Below the pieces are notes generated by a model, which ran no database searches, was not told the origin of the DNA, and saw only the letters and a program-made list of their open reading frames with translations. The position numbers were made by a program, and so were the translations under genes. Positions 9,165-17,124 of a stretch of DNA of 64,000 bases are shown here, piece by piece. Within the stretch, counting starts at the first letter, position 1; each line of letters starts with the position of its first letter. This DNA is from a bacterium (GTDB lineage: Bacteria; Myxococcota_A; Bradymonadia; Bradymonadales; Bradymonadaceae). Where the stretch lies: assembly GCA_030427705.1 (NCBI GenBank), contig JAUIBR010000014.1, positions 62,001 to 126,000 on the forward strand, read 5' to 3'.

Positions 9165-9814
9165 TACTTTGGTTCCCCAAACGCAGCATTGATACGGGCG
9201 ACAACCGATGGGCCTTCCACCAAATCAACCGTTAACCTATCGGGAACGATACAACGGTCTGGACCCGGGTTCTTTTCCTCGCCGAGGGTCCAATCCGAAT
9301 ACTCCACAACACCTTCCCATCGGACATTCAGGACTAGCTTGCTGACGTCCCCGCCAGATTCTGTTTTGAGAATTCGCCACTGACATGCGGCGGACCCGCA
9401 CTCGGCCAATAAGGCAGCACCCAGTTTTGCGGTGTCTTCGGCGGTGTCTGTGAGGCTCTGAACGGCGGGCGTGGACAGCTCATCGGTCGCATCAAACCAA
9501 GGGTTCGCGCCAGTCAGCTCAAGTCCATCCAATGTCAGCCGAGCCGAGTTTTCTGGTCGAAACAAAACAACTTTGGTCAGCAGGACTTGCTGTCCATACG
9601 CCGCAGCAGGCTCGACCCCGAACTTGGATTTCAGGTCAGCAGATGTGAGCGCTTGCACATGCACGGTGCCGGTATCGGACATCCGGATCAATTTCGCCGC
9701 GGCCGCTTTGTCATGATTGCACTCCGCATAGACTTTGCGGTCCTTGACGTCCTGCATCGTCGTACAACCAGAAACCAAAAGCGCCAAAACTACCTGCCAC
9801 CCCAAAAATCTCAT
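9146..9814 (-). CDS. hypothetical lipoprotein
   Basis: Lipoprotein of 222 residues with signal peptide and lipobox LVSGC (Cys17). The rest has mixed alpha/beta composition and a Cys pair in ECGSAACQW near 143. No domain recognised. AAAGGAAAACG ahead of the ATG is a fair ribosome site. It lies 73 bases downstream of the thioredoxin/TPR gene on the same strand and may be co-transcribed. Its last six codons fall inside the 208-bp repeat. Function unknown. Confidence 0.75.
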   Translation of the reverse strand: MRFLGWQVVLALLVSGCTTMQDVKDRKVYAECNHDKAAAAKLIRMSDTGTVHVQALTSADLKSKFGVEPAAAYGQQVLLTKVVLFRPENSARLTLDGLELTGANPWFDATDELSTPAVQSLTDTAEDTAKLGAALLAECGSAACQWRILKTESGGDVSKLVLNVRWEGVVEYSDWTLGEEKNPGPDRCIVPDRLTVDLVEGPSVVARINAAFGEPKYVTGLE

Positions 9815-9824
9815 CGTTTTCCTT

Positions 9825-9886
9825 TCTGAGCGCGAAGGGCGAGTTCTGAGCGGCGCAGCCGCGAACCCTGAGCGCGAAGCGCGAAT
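9825..9886. repeat. GCGCGAAGCGC-type palindromic boxes
   Basis: Three or four short palindromes (GAGCGCGAAGGGC, GCGGCGCAGCCGCG, GAGCGCGAAGCGCG) between two co-directional genes. Similar boxes occur at 29745-29830 and 37425-37535. They resemble small REP-like hairpins. Confidence 0.6.
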
Positions 9887-11551
9887 TCAGTGAATTTCGG
9901 ACCGTAAGGTCCGCAAATTCGCAATATACCTATGCGTACGAACTGCCGTCGACTTCGGAACCGTGGCATTCGCCAATGCCTCGTCGATCGTCTTCTTCGC
10001 ATCATCCGGCTTTTCCAGCTTCAACTCAACCTTCGCTCGCAGATGTGCTGCGCGAAGCGCGTTGTCGCCGTAAGCGTGTTGCTGGGCGACCTGCACGAAC
10101 TTGTACGATTCTTCGTACTCCTCGAGTTTGTTCAGGATGCTGGCGTAGTTGTAGTTGAACGAAAACTCTTCCGGATAAGCGGCGACCAACTCCTGATACA
10201 GCTTCTTGGCCTGTTCATTCTCGCCGGCTTTGTACAGCGCATAAGCCCTGTCCATGTTCGCGCCACGAGCAGTCGACAGGTTCGACGACTTTGCTGCTTC
10301 TTCCGAAAACGCGGCTGACTCCAAGTACGCAGCTTTGGCCGCGTCTTTGTCTCCAAGCGCGTCATGCAACGAGGCCTTGTACCAGGCGAGGTCTGCCTTG
10401 CTGTATCCTGTGTGAGGAAGCTCCGCAGACGTCATCCATGTCTCAATATTCTTGAACGCGGCAGGCGCCAGCGCTTTTCCCGCTTCTTCGTCTGCCTGCA
10501 CAATCTCTTCAACCCAACCGGCGAACTCAATCTCATTTGGGAACTCTTTGGCCAGTGCTTTGACCGCCTTCAACTGTGCTTCCGAATCTGACAGTTTCTG
10601 TGCCTGTCGCTCCTGCGACATCAACAAGTACTTCCGAGCTTCACCGTCCATTCCCTGTAGCCATTGCTCGGCCACTTCATACTCACCGCGCTCATAGTGC
10701 CATTTGCCCACGCGCCTGCGCATACCAAACGAGGTCTTGTCTGGCGCATCTTGCGCTACCATCGAAACCGGGACGTCCTTGTTTGTCTTGGCATCGGTAA
10801 TAAATGCCTGCATCGCGCCCGGCTCTCGATACCCAACGACTCGGTCGATTTCCTCAAGGTCCGCGTTGGCGATGATGACCGTCGGATATCCGCCAACTTT
10901 GAACTTCGACTTCATGTCCCAAGAGACATCGGAGTCGGCATCCATCATCAAACGAACCATATCTTTCGTGGCGTCTTTGAACGCATCTTGGCTGTAGACG
11001 TTCTCTTCGAGCTGATTACAAGGCGGACACCAGATTCCGTAGAAATGGATAAATAAGAGGCTGTCTTTCGATTTAGCGCCAGCTACTGCTTCATCCGGTT
11101 TGTTCATGATGAAGCCTTCGACCGGCTCTTTTTCCTTCGGAGGGTGCACCACTTTTCGAGGTACATCCTTCTCTACAAAACCCTTGCCTGCCTTTGCGTT
11201 CACAGAAAACTCAACCGGCTTGCAGTACGCTTTCGCGTCATCGCAGATGCTCAATCGAATCTTGTGCTCACCTGGCGCACCAAGCTGACAGCGCATCACC
11301 ATCGGAGACTTCGACTCAAACTCATACCCGCCGCAATCCTGGGGCGCTTTGAGTTCAAAGTGATGACCCGCGATCGGCTTGAACGTTAGCTGTTCATACA
11401 CAAACGCCTCGCTGGGCTGATTGGCCAAAAGCTGGTCCGGAACCTTTTGTGTCTCTGGCTCGGACGGCTCCGATTTCGCTTCCGGCTTTGGATCGTCCTT
11501 ACATGCGGCCAAGGCCGCAGGGACCAACAGAACAACAATGAGTTTTCGCAT
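9887..11551 (-). CDS. thioredoxin-fold lipoprotein with C-terminal TPR repeats
   Basis: Envelope lipoprotein of 554 residues. ATG 11551 follows GAGGAAG at a good distance and begins MRKLIVVLLVPAALAAC, with the lipobox Cys at 17. A Ser/Glu-rich linker and a beta-rich segment of about 120 residues precede a thioredoxin domain near 160-270 with FYGIWCPPCNQLE, a redox-active CPPC pair, and the cis-Pro loop VGGYPTVI. From about 300 to the end, helical repeats of TPR type follow (YALYKAGENEQAKKLYQEL). The family probably handles disulphide exchange in the periplasm, with TPRs for partner binding; the partner is unknown. The gene tail is duplicated at 8785-8900. Confidence 0.88.
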   Translation of the reverse strand: MRKLIVVLLVPAALAACKDDPKPEAKSEPSEPETQKVPDQLLANQPSEAFVYEQLTFKPIAGHHFELKAPQDCGGYEFESKSPMVMRCQLGAPGEHKIRLSICDDAKAYCKPVEFSVNAKAGKGFVEKDVPRKVVHPPKEKEPVEGFIMNKPDEAVAGAKSKDSLLFIHFYGIWCPPCNQLEENVYSQDAFKDATKDMVRLMMDADSDVSWDMKSKFKVGGYPTVIIANADLEEIDRVVGYREPGAMQAFITDAKTNKDVPVSMVAQDAPDKTSFGMRRRVGKWHYERGEYEVAEQWLQGMDGEARKYLLMSQERQAQKLSDSEAQLKAVKALAKEFPNEIEFAGWVEEIVQADEEAGKALAPAAFKNIETWMTSAELPHTGYSKADLAWYKASLHDALGDKDAAKAAYLESAAFSEEAAKSSNLSTARGANMDRAYALYKAGENEQAKKLYQELVAAYPEEFSFNYNYASILNKLEEYEESYKFVQVAQQHAYGDNALRAAHLRAKVELKLEKPDDAKKTIDEALANATVPKSTAVRTHRYIANLRTLRSEIH

Positions 11552-11571
11552 TTCTTCCTCAATTCGCTCAA

Positions 11572-11789
11572 TCCACGGACAGCACAGACGGATCACAGAA
11601 TCACACAGAAATCTCTTTTTGTGACACCATTCAACACCTCACAACTCTAAAATTGTGACTTGGCTGATGCCCTCTTGGAAAAAAGTCTGTGCATGTCTGT
11701 GTTTCGTCTGCGCCATCTGTGGATGCCGCTTCAAACTTGGCTAACATTGATTCTTAGAATCTTGCCCATCAGTTCCAGTTCTCCCGGCC
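11572..11789. repeat. ~215-bp dispersed repeat, copy 1
   Basis: Closely matches 43340-43554. Its ends carry CACAGAC-rich words in inverted orientation (TCCACGGACAGCACAGAC at one end, GTCTGCGCCATCTGTGGA inside the other), like a miniature inverted-repeat element. The gap 11552-11833 holds only this and the next repeat. Confidence 0.85.
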
Positions 11790-11795
11790 AAGAAC

Positions 11796-11836
11796 AAAGA
11801 ACCAAAAACCAAAAACCAAAAACCAAGAACCCCTTA
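11796..11836. repeat. AAGAACCAAAAACC word repeats
   Basis: Short tandem words (AGAACCAAAAACCAAAAACC) just beyond the 3' end of the pentapeptide gene. The same words occur at 31706-31784, 43219-43266, 45308-45346 and 61880-61960, always at gene ends. Confidence 0.75.
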
Positions 11837-12394
11837 ATCAACAATCTTCAAGCCATGCTTCCTCAGCAACCCCGCCAACGTCAACCTTGAGAATGTCGCG
11901 CCCTGGATCTGGTTCGTGTCGGGGTCGATATCAAACCCGGTGGCGCCTCTCAGATCGGCGGATTTGAGGTTTGTTCGGTCGAATGTGGCGTTGATAAGAT
12001 CTGTGTCCTGAAGATTGGCCTTGCTCAGGTCTGCTTCGCTGAAATCGGCGCCATTTAAAACCGTGCCAAAAAATGACATACCTGAGAGTTTTAGTGCTGC
12101 GTAACTTGTAAACGATGCGTCGCAGTCCTTCATCGAGATATCGAGCGCAAAGTCATTGCAGCTCGAGAACGCAACACCCACCAATCGGCACTCAACAAAC
12201 TGAACCCCTTGCAGGCGTGTATTGTCGAACTTGACCATGCGTAGGTCGCATCGCGTGAACACAGTATCGGCAATTCTCAGGTCACAGAAATCGACCTCTT
12301 CCAGGTCACAATCGGTGAACGTGCAATCCTCGATCTCGTCGTCGAACGGCCTCCCCTCGAATAGTTCGTGTTCGAACTTCAGTTCGTTAGGCAT
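11834..12394 (-). CDS. pentapeptide-repeat protein (Qnr/McbG-like)
   Basis: Protein of 186 residues made almost wholly of A(D/N)LXX-type pentapeptides (ADFSEADLSKANLQDTDL) and closing with LLRKHGLKIVD, as in Qnr and McbG. Such proteins fold as a right-handed beta-helix that can mimic DNA and bind gyrase. The size and unbroken coil suit that group, but gyrase binding is not shown. The ATG at 12394 lies one base after the upstream stop at 12396-12398, so translation is probably coupled. It is the last gene of a five-gene run starting at 17036. No signal peptide. A quinolone-resistance role would be inference only. Confidence 0.82.
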   Translation of the reverse strand: MPNELKFEHELFEGRPFDDEIEDCTFTDCDLEEVDFCDLRIADTVFTRCDLRMVKFDNTRLQGVQFVECRLVGVAFSSCNDFALDISMKDCDASFTSYAALKLSGMSFFGTVLNGADFSEADLSKANLQDTDLINATFDRTNLKSADLRGATGFDIDPDTNQIQGATFSRLTLAGLLRKHGLKIVD

Positions 12395-12395
12395 G

Positions 12396-13049
12396 CTACT
12401 TTTTGGCTCCGACCAACTTCTGCGCGAACGCTTTAGCCTCTTCCAACGTCTTGAAACCGGCACTCTGCTTGCCCGGGTCGGTGCCCAAATCGTTGTGGTA
12501 TCGGAAGCCTGAATTTCCGTGGTCGACGTAGATATGATAGCCGTGCAGCACAACGAACGGCGATTGCATGATGGTGTTGATGCGCTCACACCATGACTTA
12601 GAATACGCCTCCATGCCGACCTTCGCGTCCTTACCCATGCTCGCATCCCAACCAACCGCAAATGCAACCTTCATCGCTTTGGGTTCTGCGTCGTTCGGTG
12701 GGAGGTTGATTGGGTTCTCTGGCGAGTTTTGAATGACCTCAACCAGGTTCATGTACATGTGATAACGCTGCGGGAAGTCGGTGGCATCGTTCATACGCAC
12801 CGGCGCGCGGTTTCGAGGCGCATGCGGTTCGTCCCAGATTTTGCAGTCCAGGGGGCGATAGTCTTTGGGTTTGGCGATGAACACATAGTGATTCGGCTCA
12901 ACGCCGTCCGGTTCCGCGGGTGTCGGTTCGGCCTGTTCGGTACTGCCGTTGGTTTGCGCTTTTGGCGCCTCATCCGCTGTAGGTTCGGTGTTCGTCGGCT
13001 TGCAACCAAACGTTGCGATCGCGGCCATCACTACAAAGTACTTCTTCAT
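12396..13049 (-). CDS. hypothetical lipoprotein
   Basis: Lipoprotein of about 217 residues. ATG 13049 follows AGGAAGG and starts MKKYFVVMAAIATFGC, with the lipobox Cys at 16; a longer frame adds nine unlikely residues. A Thr/Glu/Pro linker of about 50 residues leads into a domain rich in Tyr, Trp and His (HGYHIYVDHGNSGFRYHND) that I do not recognise. It is eight bases from the hydrolase gene upstream and one base from the pentapeptide gene downstream, so it is part of the same operon. Function unknown. Confidence 0.75.
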   Translation of the reverse strand: MKKYFVVMAAIATFGCKPTNTEPTADEAPKAQTNGSTEQAEPTPAEPDGVEPNHYVFIAKPKDYRPLDCKIWDEPHAPRNRAPVRMNDATDFPQRYHMYMNLVEVIQNSPENPINLPPNDAEPKAMKVAFAVGWDASMGKDAKVGMEAYSKSWCERINTIMQSPFVVLHGYHIYVDHGNSGFRYHNDLGTDPGKQSAGFKTLEEAKAFAQKLVGAKK

Positions 13050-13057
13050 CAACCTTC

Positions 13058-13993
13058 CTATCGATTGGACAACCAACCCATTGCCTGCGCGGCAACTCCG
13101 GGTTGGTCGCTATACCCCAATTTTAGATATGGAGGGAAGTAGACGTGCCCTCCGTCATTTACCCAATGGACTTCGAAGTTACCTGTGTCACCTTTGATGA
13201 CAGGCTCCACAACGGCACGTGGAATCATCGGGTCGAAGTTGCTCGCAATCAGCAGGCTGGGCACTTCGATGCGACTGAGTTGACCCGCAACGCTGGCATT
13301 TCGGTAGTAGTCTTCGACATCGTCGAAACCAAATCGCGGGACTACAGTTAGCGCATCATACTCCCGAATCGACCTCACAAGGCGGATACGTTCGACCGGA
13401 GTAATATGTCGCTTTTTGGCAGCAATGTCTTCATAGGATTCACGCAGTTCACGAAGCACGTACTCGCGGTAAACCTTTCGCTGCGGTTCGTCCAAGACCT
13501 TCGATCCTCGTCCAAGATCCAGGGGAGAGCCAATCGCAACGATTCCCTTCACCTGTTCGGGCAAGCCTTCGCTGGCTGCTTTCAAGGCCATGTGGCCACC
13601 CAACGAATGGCCGACCAGGTAGACTGTTTCGAATCGCTTGAGCTCTTCGGAATCCAACGCTGCCCGCAGGTCGGCGGTCAGGCCACCATGATACAGATCC
13701 ACCCCACTACCATCGGAGCCACGCATACCCATGCGTAGGGAAGCCCAACCCTTTGCGCCCGCTGCTGCTGCGGCCTGGCGCATGTAGATGCCGTCCGCAT
13801 TGCCGCCGAGCCCATGCAGAATCAACACTGCGGTGTCTGAGTCCGCATCGCTGAACTTGCCCGCAATGGGAACCTCACCCCACTTGGGGTCCGCGACGTT
13901 TGTCGACCAATCCACCGACGGTGGGCAGGCCGGCGGACGAAGCAGCCCCCTCAGAGTGGGCGCTATCGTCCAAAAATGCCCCTTCATACTCAT
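13058..13993 (-). CDS. alpha/beta hydrolase, YheT-like
   Basis: Cytoplasmic or membrane-associated esterase of the YheT/EMB8 group (about 311 residues). Visible marks are the oxyanion HGLGGNADG near 62, nucleophile elbow GHSLGGHM, acid-loop SNFDPMIP near 257 and catalytic His in NDGGHVYFP near 282. The opening WSTNVADPKWG is typical of the family. The ATG at 13993 shares its A with the TGA of the ATP-grasp gene, so the two are translationally coupled. The substrate is unknown; pairing with an ATP-grasp ligase hints at making and trimming a small amide or ester. Confidence 0.85.
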   Translation of the reverse strand: MSMKGHFWTIAPTLRGLLRPPACPPSVDWSTNVADPKWGEVPIAGKFSDADSDTAVLILHGLGGNADGIYMRQAAAAAGAKGWASLRMGMRGSDGSGVDLYHGGLTADLRAALDSEELKRFETVYLVGHSLGGHMALKAASEGLPEQVKGIVAIGSPLDLGRGSKVLDEPQRKVYREYVLRELRESYEDIAAKKRHITPVERIRLVRSIREYDALTVVPRFGFDDVEDYYRNASVAGQLSRIEVPSLLIASNFDPMIPRAVVEPVIKGDTGNFEVHWVNDGGHVYFPPYLKLGYSDQPGVAAQAMGWLSNR

Positions 13994-15372
13994 CAAACGA
14001 CCTTTGGTGGCTCAAGTTCCGAGATCCCAAGGTCCCAATAGCCCGACACAAACTCCAGCGCCTTCGCCGCCCGTGGCGCAAGCGGTTCGCCAATCGGAAC
14101 GCGGTCTGGCGGAAACTTCACGAACACGATTCCGCCCGCGGAATGCGGACCCACGCGTGAAGTCGCATCGATAACCTCGCCATCATGAGCTTTTCGAAAT
14201 CCGTCGCCGGTCCAAACCATGTCGACTTCGTCTTCATTCTCAAACGGCGTATTGAAGACCGCCATTGTCGAGCCGGAGCGGTTTTCATCTGCCGCCTTTA
14301 GAACTCTAGCCTCGAACTCCCGCGCGGAGAACGGAACGTCTTCTCCCTCGACCAGGGCGAGGTTGACTAGGAGCATCGGGAAATCGAGCGTCGTCGTCAT
14401 CACGCCCAATGCTGCACCAAAACGTGGATTCAGCTCTGTCGGTTTGAACCCGTCTGCCGTCATGACACCGTCAATCGTGAACGCACCGCGGTATCCGAAC
14501 TTCGCGCGCAAATGCTCGCCGACAGTTCTGGCGAACGTACGCATTTCGTCGCGCCGGGCTTGTGGTGGGTCCCAAAACGTGGACGCCTTTCCATACTGAA
14601 ACTCCCCGCTGGGCTTGCGGAACACGATCATCTCGCATGGCCTCAAGACCGCGACATAGTCCGGAAAAACAATCCCGTGGATGCTGCACGGAATCCCCTC
14701 AAGGAAGGGCATGATGCGGATTGTATCTGCGTAACCGGCGAAGTACGTGCGTACATCGCGTTGGTCATCGGACGTCCGAACCCAGCGTGTTAACGCCGCC
14801 CCTCCATGAAATCCTTCCCTCGAATCAGCGGCCCAAACGACGCCGTCACCATAGTCCAGTTCATCAGAAACGGTCGCTAACCGCTCGACATCGAAAACGT
14901 CGACATTCATGGAAGGCGCGCGCGTCACACCCGCTGCATCCCATAATTTGTCGATAATAGTTTTGTCTTCCAGCGCTTGCCACGATTCGGGCCTTGCCCC
15001 GTATTTACTACGCCCTGCGACCGGCCGACCATCGTCAAAAATAGTGCCAATTACTTGCATTGTTTTGCCTGGGTCGAATTCATCAACACGGGCAACAGTA
15101 TCATCCGGCATGTTTGCGAGGATATCCAACGCCAGCCGAATGCTCTCCATCATCGAAGGCGCGCGAACATCGAAACAGATTGGATTGGGAGCAAACTCAG
15201 GGTCCGGCATCGGTCCTGTTCCGGGCGCCGCGCCGATGCAAAGGGCACTAGTGGCCCCGTAGTCCTGCAGCAACTTCGCCTTCGCCGCGGAACCGGCGAG
15301 CACATCGGTCGCAACGATCCACGACTTTCCGCCGAAAACAGACCGCAGCCAATCTTTAACTTGTTCTTTCAT
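13993..15372 (-). CDS. ATP-grasp ligase
   Basis: Cytoplasmic protein of 459 residues with the ATP-grasp fold: a pre-grasp Rossmann-like N-terminus (residues 1-110), an ATP-binding middle, and the metal/ATP signature GAFTIDGVM and TELNPRFGAALG near 305-330. Members join a carboxylate to an amine or thiol through an acyl phosphate. The substrates here are unknown. It starts two bases after the histidine-kinase gene and overlaps the hydrolase, so it lies in a co-regulated run. No amino-acid or peptide carrier gene is nearby that would name the product. Confidence 0.82.
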   Translation of the reverse strand: MKEQVKDWLRSVFGGKSWIVATDVLAGSAAKAKLLQDYGATSALCIGAAPGTGPMPDPEFAPNPICFDVRAPSMMESIRLALDILANMPDDTVARVDEFDPGKTMQVIGTIFDDGRPVAGRSKYGARPESWQALEDKTIIDKLWDAAGVTRAPSMNVDVFDVERLATVSDELDYGDGVVWAADSREGFHGGAALTRWVRTSDDQRDVRTYFAGYADTIRIMPFLEGIPCSIHGIVFPDYVAVLRPCEMIVFRKPSGEFQYGKASTFWDPPQARRDEMRTFARTVGEHLRAKFGYRGAFTIDGVMTADGFKPTELNPRFGAALGVMTTTLDFPMLLVNLALVEGEDVPFSAREFEARVLKAADENRSGSTMAVFNTPFENEDEVDMVWTGDGFRKAHDGEVIDATSRVGPHSAGGIVFVKFPPDRVPIGEPLAPRAAKALEFVSGYWDLGISELEPPKVV

Positions 15373-15374
15373 GC

Positions 15375-17036
15375 CTACGTCGTCACATCTCGAATGGCAT
15401 CTCGAAGCTCACGAACTCGGAATGGTTTAAGCAGGAAAGCGTCGACGTGTTTGTCATAGTCTTCGCCGTCATGTTGCATCCCGCTCATCAAGATGGTCGT
15501 AACATTCGGTCGCAGCTTTCTGGCCTGTGAGAATAGGTCGACGCCATTGGAATCGGACATCGCGTAGTCGGAGATAATCATGTCGAAGTCGTCCGGATTC
15601 TTGAAGAACTTCTCCAAGCCCTCGCGGAAGGAGTGGGCCAGTTCGACCTCGTGTCCGAAGTGCTTAAGCTGCTCGCGAAGCACGTTAGCTACGGCCACTT
15701 CATCGTCCACGACCAGCACCCTAAGGGTTGCTGCATCATCACCAGCCGAGGTTTCGGCACTTAGTCCCTCGGAGTCTTCGGCCAATGGCAAATACACATC
15801 GAAGGTCGTGCCATTCTCGCAACTTTTCGCCTCGATCCGACCACCAGCGCCTTCCAAGATTCCGTGCACGACCGCCAGGCCAAGTCCGCTACCTTCGCCG
15901 CGGGTTTTGGTCGTGAAGAACGGCTCGAAAACGCGGGCGAGCGTGTCCTTGTCCATACCGTGGCCCTGGTCGGTGATGCGAATTCGCGCGTAGCCCTCGT
16001 CTTCGCCATGGCACAGCGACTGCTCGACACGCAGCACGCCACCCTTGTCCCTCATCGAATCGGCACCATTAACGATTAAGTTAAGTAGCACCTGTTGGAG
16101 CTGCGTAGACTCAAGCGCAACCGCCGGCGAGTGCGATTCCGCAACATTTTGGATATCGATATTGGCGGGGATACTCGCGCGGGCCAGGACCAACGCATCT
16201 GATGTCGTCTCGCCCAGATCCGCGCTGCCCATGGGCCCATCATCAGATTGCCCCAACGCCAGAAGCTGTCGAATCAGGTCACGCGCGCGCTCTGCTGCTT
16301 TGACGATCGGCTCCAAGTGCTCCTGAACCGGATGGTCGTCACCGGCGGCCAGCTGCGCTAACTCGGCATGAGCGACAACCGGGGTCAGGATATTGTTGAA
16401 GTCGTGAGCCATACCGGCGGCCAATGTTCCCAAAAGGCGCTGGCGCTCAGACCGGTTCAGGCGGTTCCAGAGTTCGCGTCGTTCTTCAAAATAACGGCTC
16501 TGCTCGGCGACCAGAGTAAGACTCGCCACCTGGTCCGCAACCTCTCCCGCAAACGATATCTCGTCCGGCGTCCATTCGCGTACGGTTTCGACGTGCTCAA
16601 AGCAGACCACGCCAAGGATTTCACCGCGAACACGAATCGCCGCATCCAACAACGACGTGATCTTCAATGGATCTAAGTAACCGTCGGCGAACTCCTTTGT
16701 CCGCTCATCATTTGCGGGGTCACTTGCATCGATCGCACGACCGCTCTTCAGCGCGGCAAAGTAGTTTGGATACTCTTCTGCAACCAAAAACTTACCGCTC
16801 TCATGTGTGCCCCTGGAGTTTTCGTAGAGGTCGGTGCAACGCAACGTTTGCCCGTCGTCCTCAAGAAACCAAACACTGCAACGCTCAACGTGCATGGCGT
16901 TGGCCGCCACTTCGGTGAGCAATTGTTGCCCTTCAAGCAGCTGCGCACGCGCAAACTGGGGGCTGGTCGCAATACGCACGATTGCCGCTTGTTGTCGCCG
17001 CGTTCGCTCTTGCCATTCTGTCTGAGAATCCACCAC
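15375..17036 (-). CDS. hybrid sensor histidine kinase (GAF-HK-receiver)
   Basis: Soluble two-component sensor of 553 residues. A GAF domain fills residues 25-190 (VERCSVWFLEDDG, IRVRGEILGVVCFEHV). The phosphoacceptor box AAGMAHDFNNILTPV follows near 212, then a HATPase domain (N box LNLIVNGADSM, G boxes ITDQGHGMD, GEGSGLGLAVVHGIL). The C-terminal receiver has VLVVDDE, phospho-Asp in MIISDYAMS and Lys in FLLKPF. The family senses a cytoplasmic signal and passes phosphate to its own receiver and then to an unknown phosphotransfer partner. Translation probably starts at one of two GTG codons, 17036 or 17033. It is the first gene of the run down to 11834. Confidence 0.9.
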   Translation of the reverse strand: MVDSQTEWQERTRRQQAAIVRIATSPQFARAQLLEGQQLLTEVAANAMHVERCSVWFLEDDGQTLRCTDLYENSRGTHESGKFLVAEEYPNYFAALKSGRAIDASDPANDERTKEFADGYLDPLKITSLLDAAIRVRGEILGVVCFEHVETVREWTPDEISFAGEVADQVASLTLVAEQSRYFEERRELWNRLNRSERQRLLGTLAAGMAHDFNNILTPVVAHAELAQLAAGDDHPVQEHLEPIVKAAERARDLIRQLLALGQSDDGPMGSADLGETTSDALVLARASIPANIDIQNVAESHSPAVALESTQLQQVLLNLIVNGADSMRDKGGVLRVEQSLCHGEDEGYARIRITDQGHGMDKDTLARVFEPFFTTKTRGEGSGLGLAVVHGILEGAGGRIEAKSCENGTTFDVYLPLAEDSEGLSAETSAGDDAATLRVLVVDDEVAVANVLREQLKHFGHEVELAHSFREGLEKFFKNPDDFDMIISDYAMSDSNGVDLFSQARKLRPNVTTILMSGMQHDGEDYDKHVDAFLLKPFRVRELRDAIRDVTT

Positions 17037-17124
17037 GGTTTCGCCGATTCCTGCAGTGAGGCATCAACTATACGCCCTGCGATTTGCACCTACAAGTGGT
17101 CTAAACAAAAGCGTTTGTTCGCAC

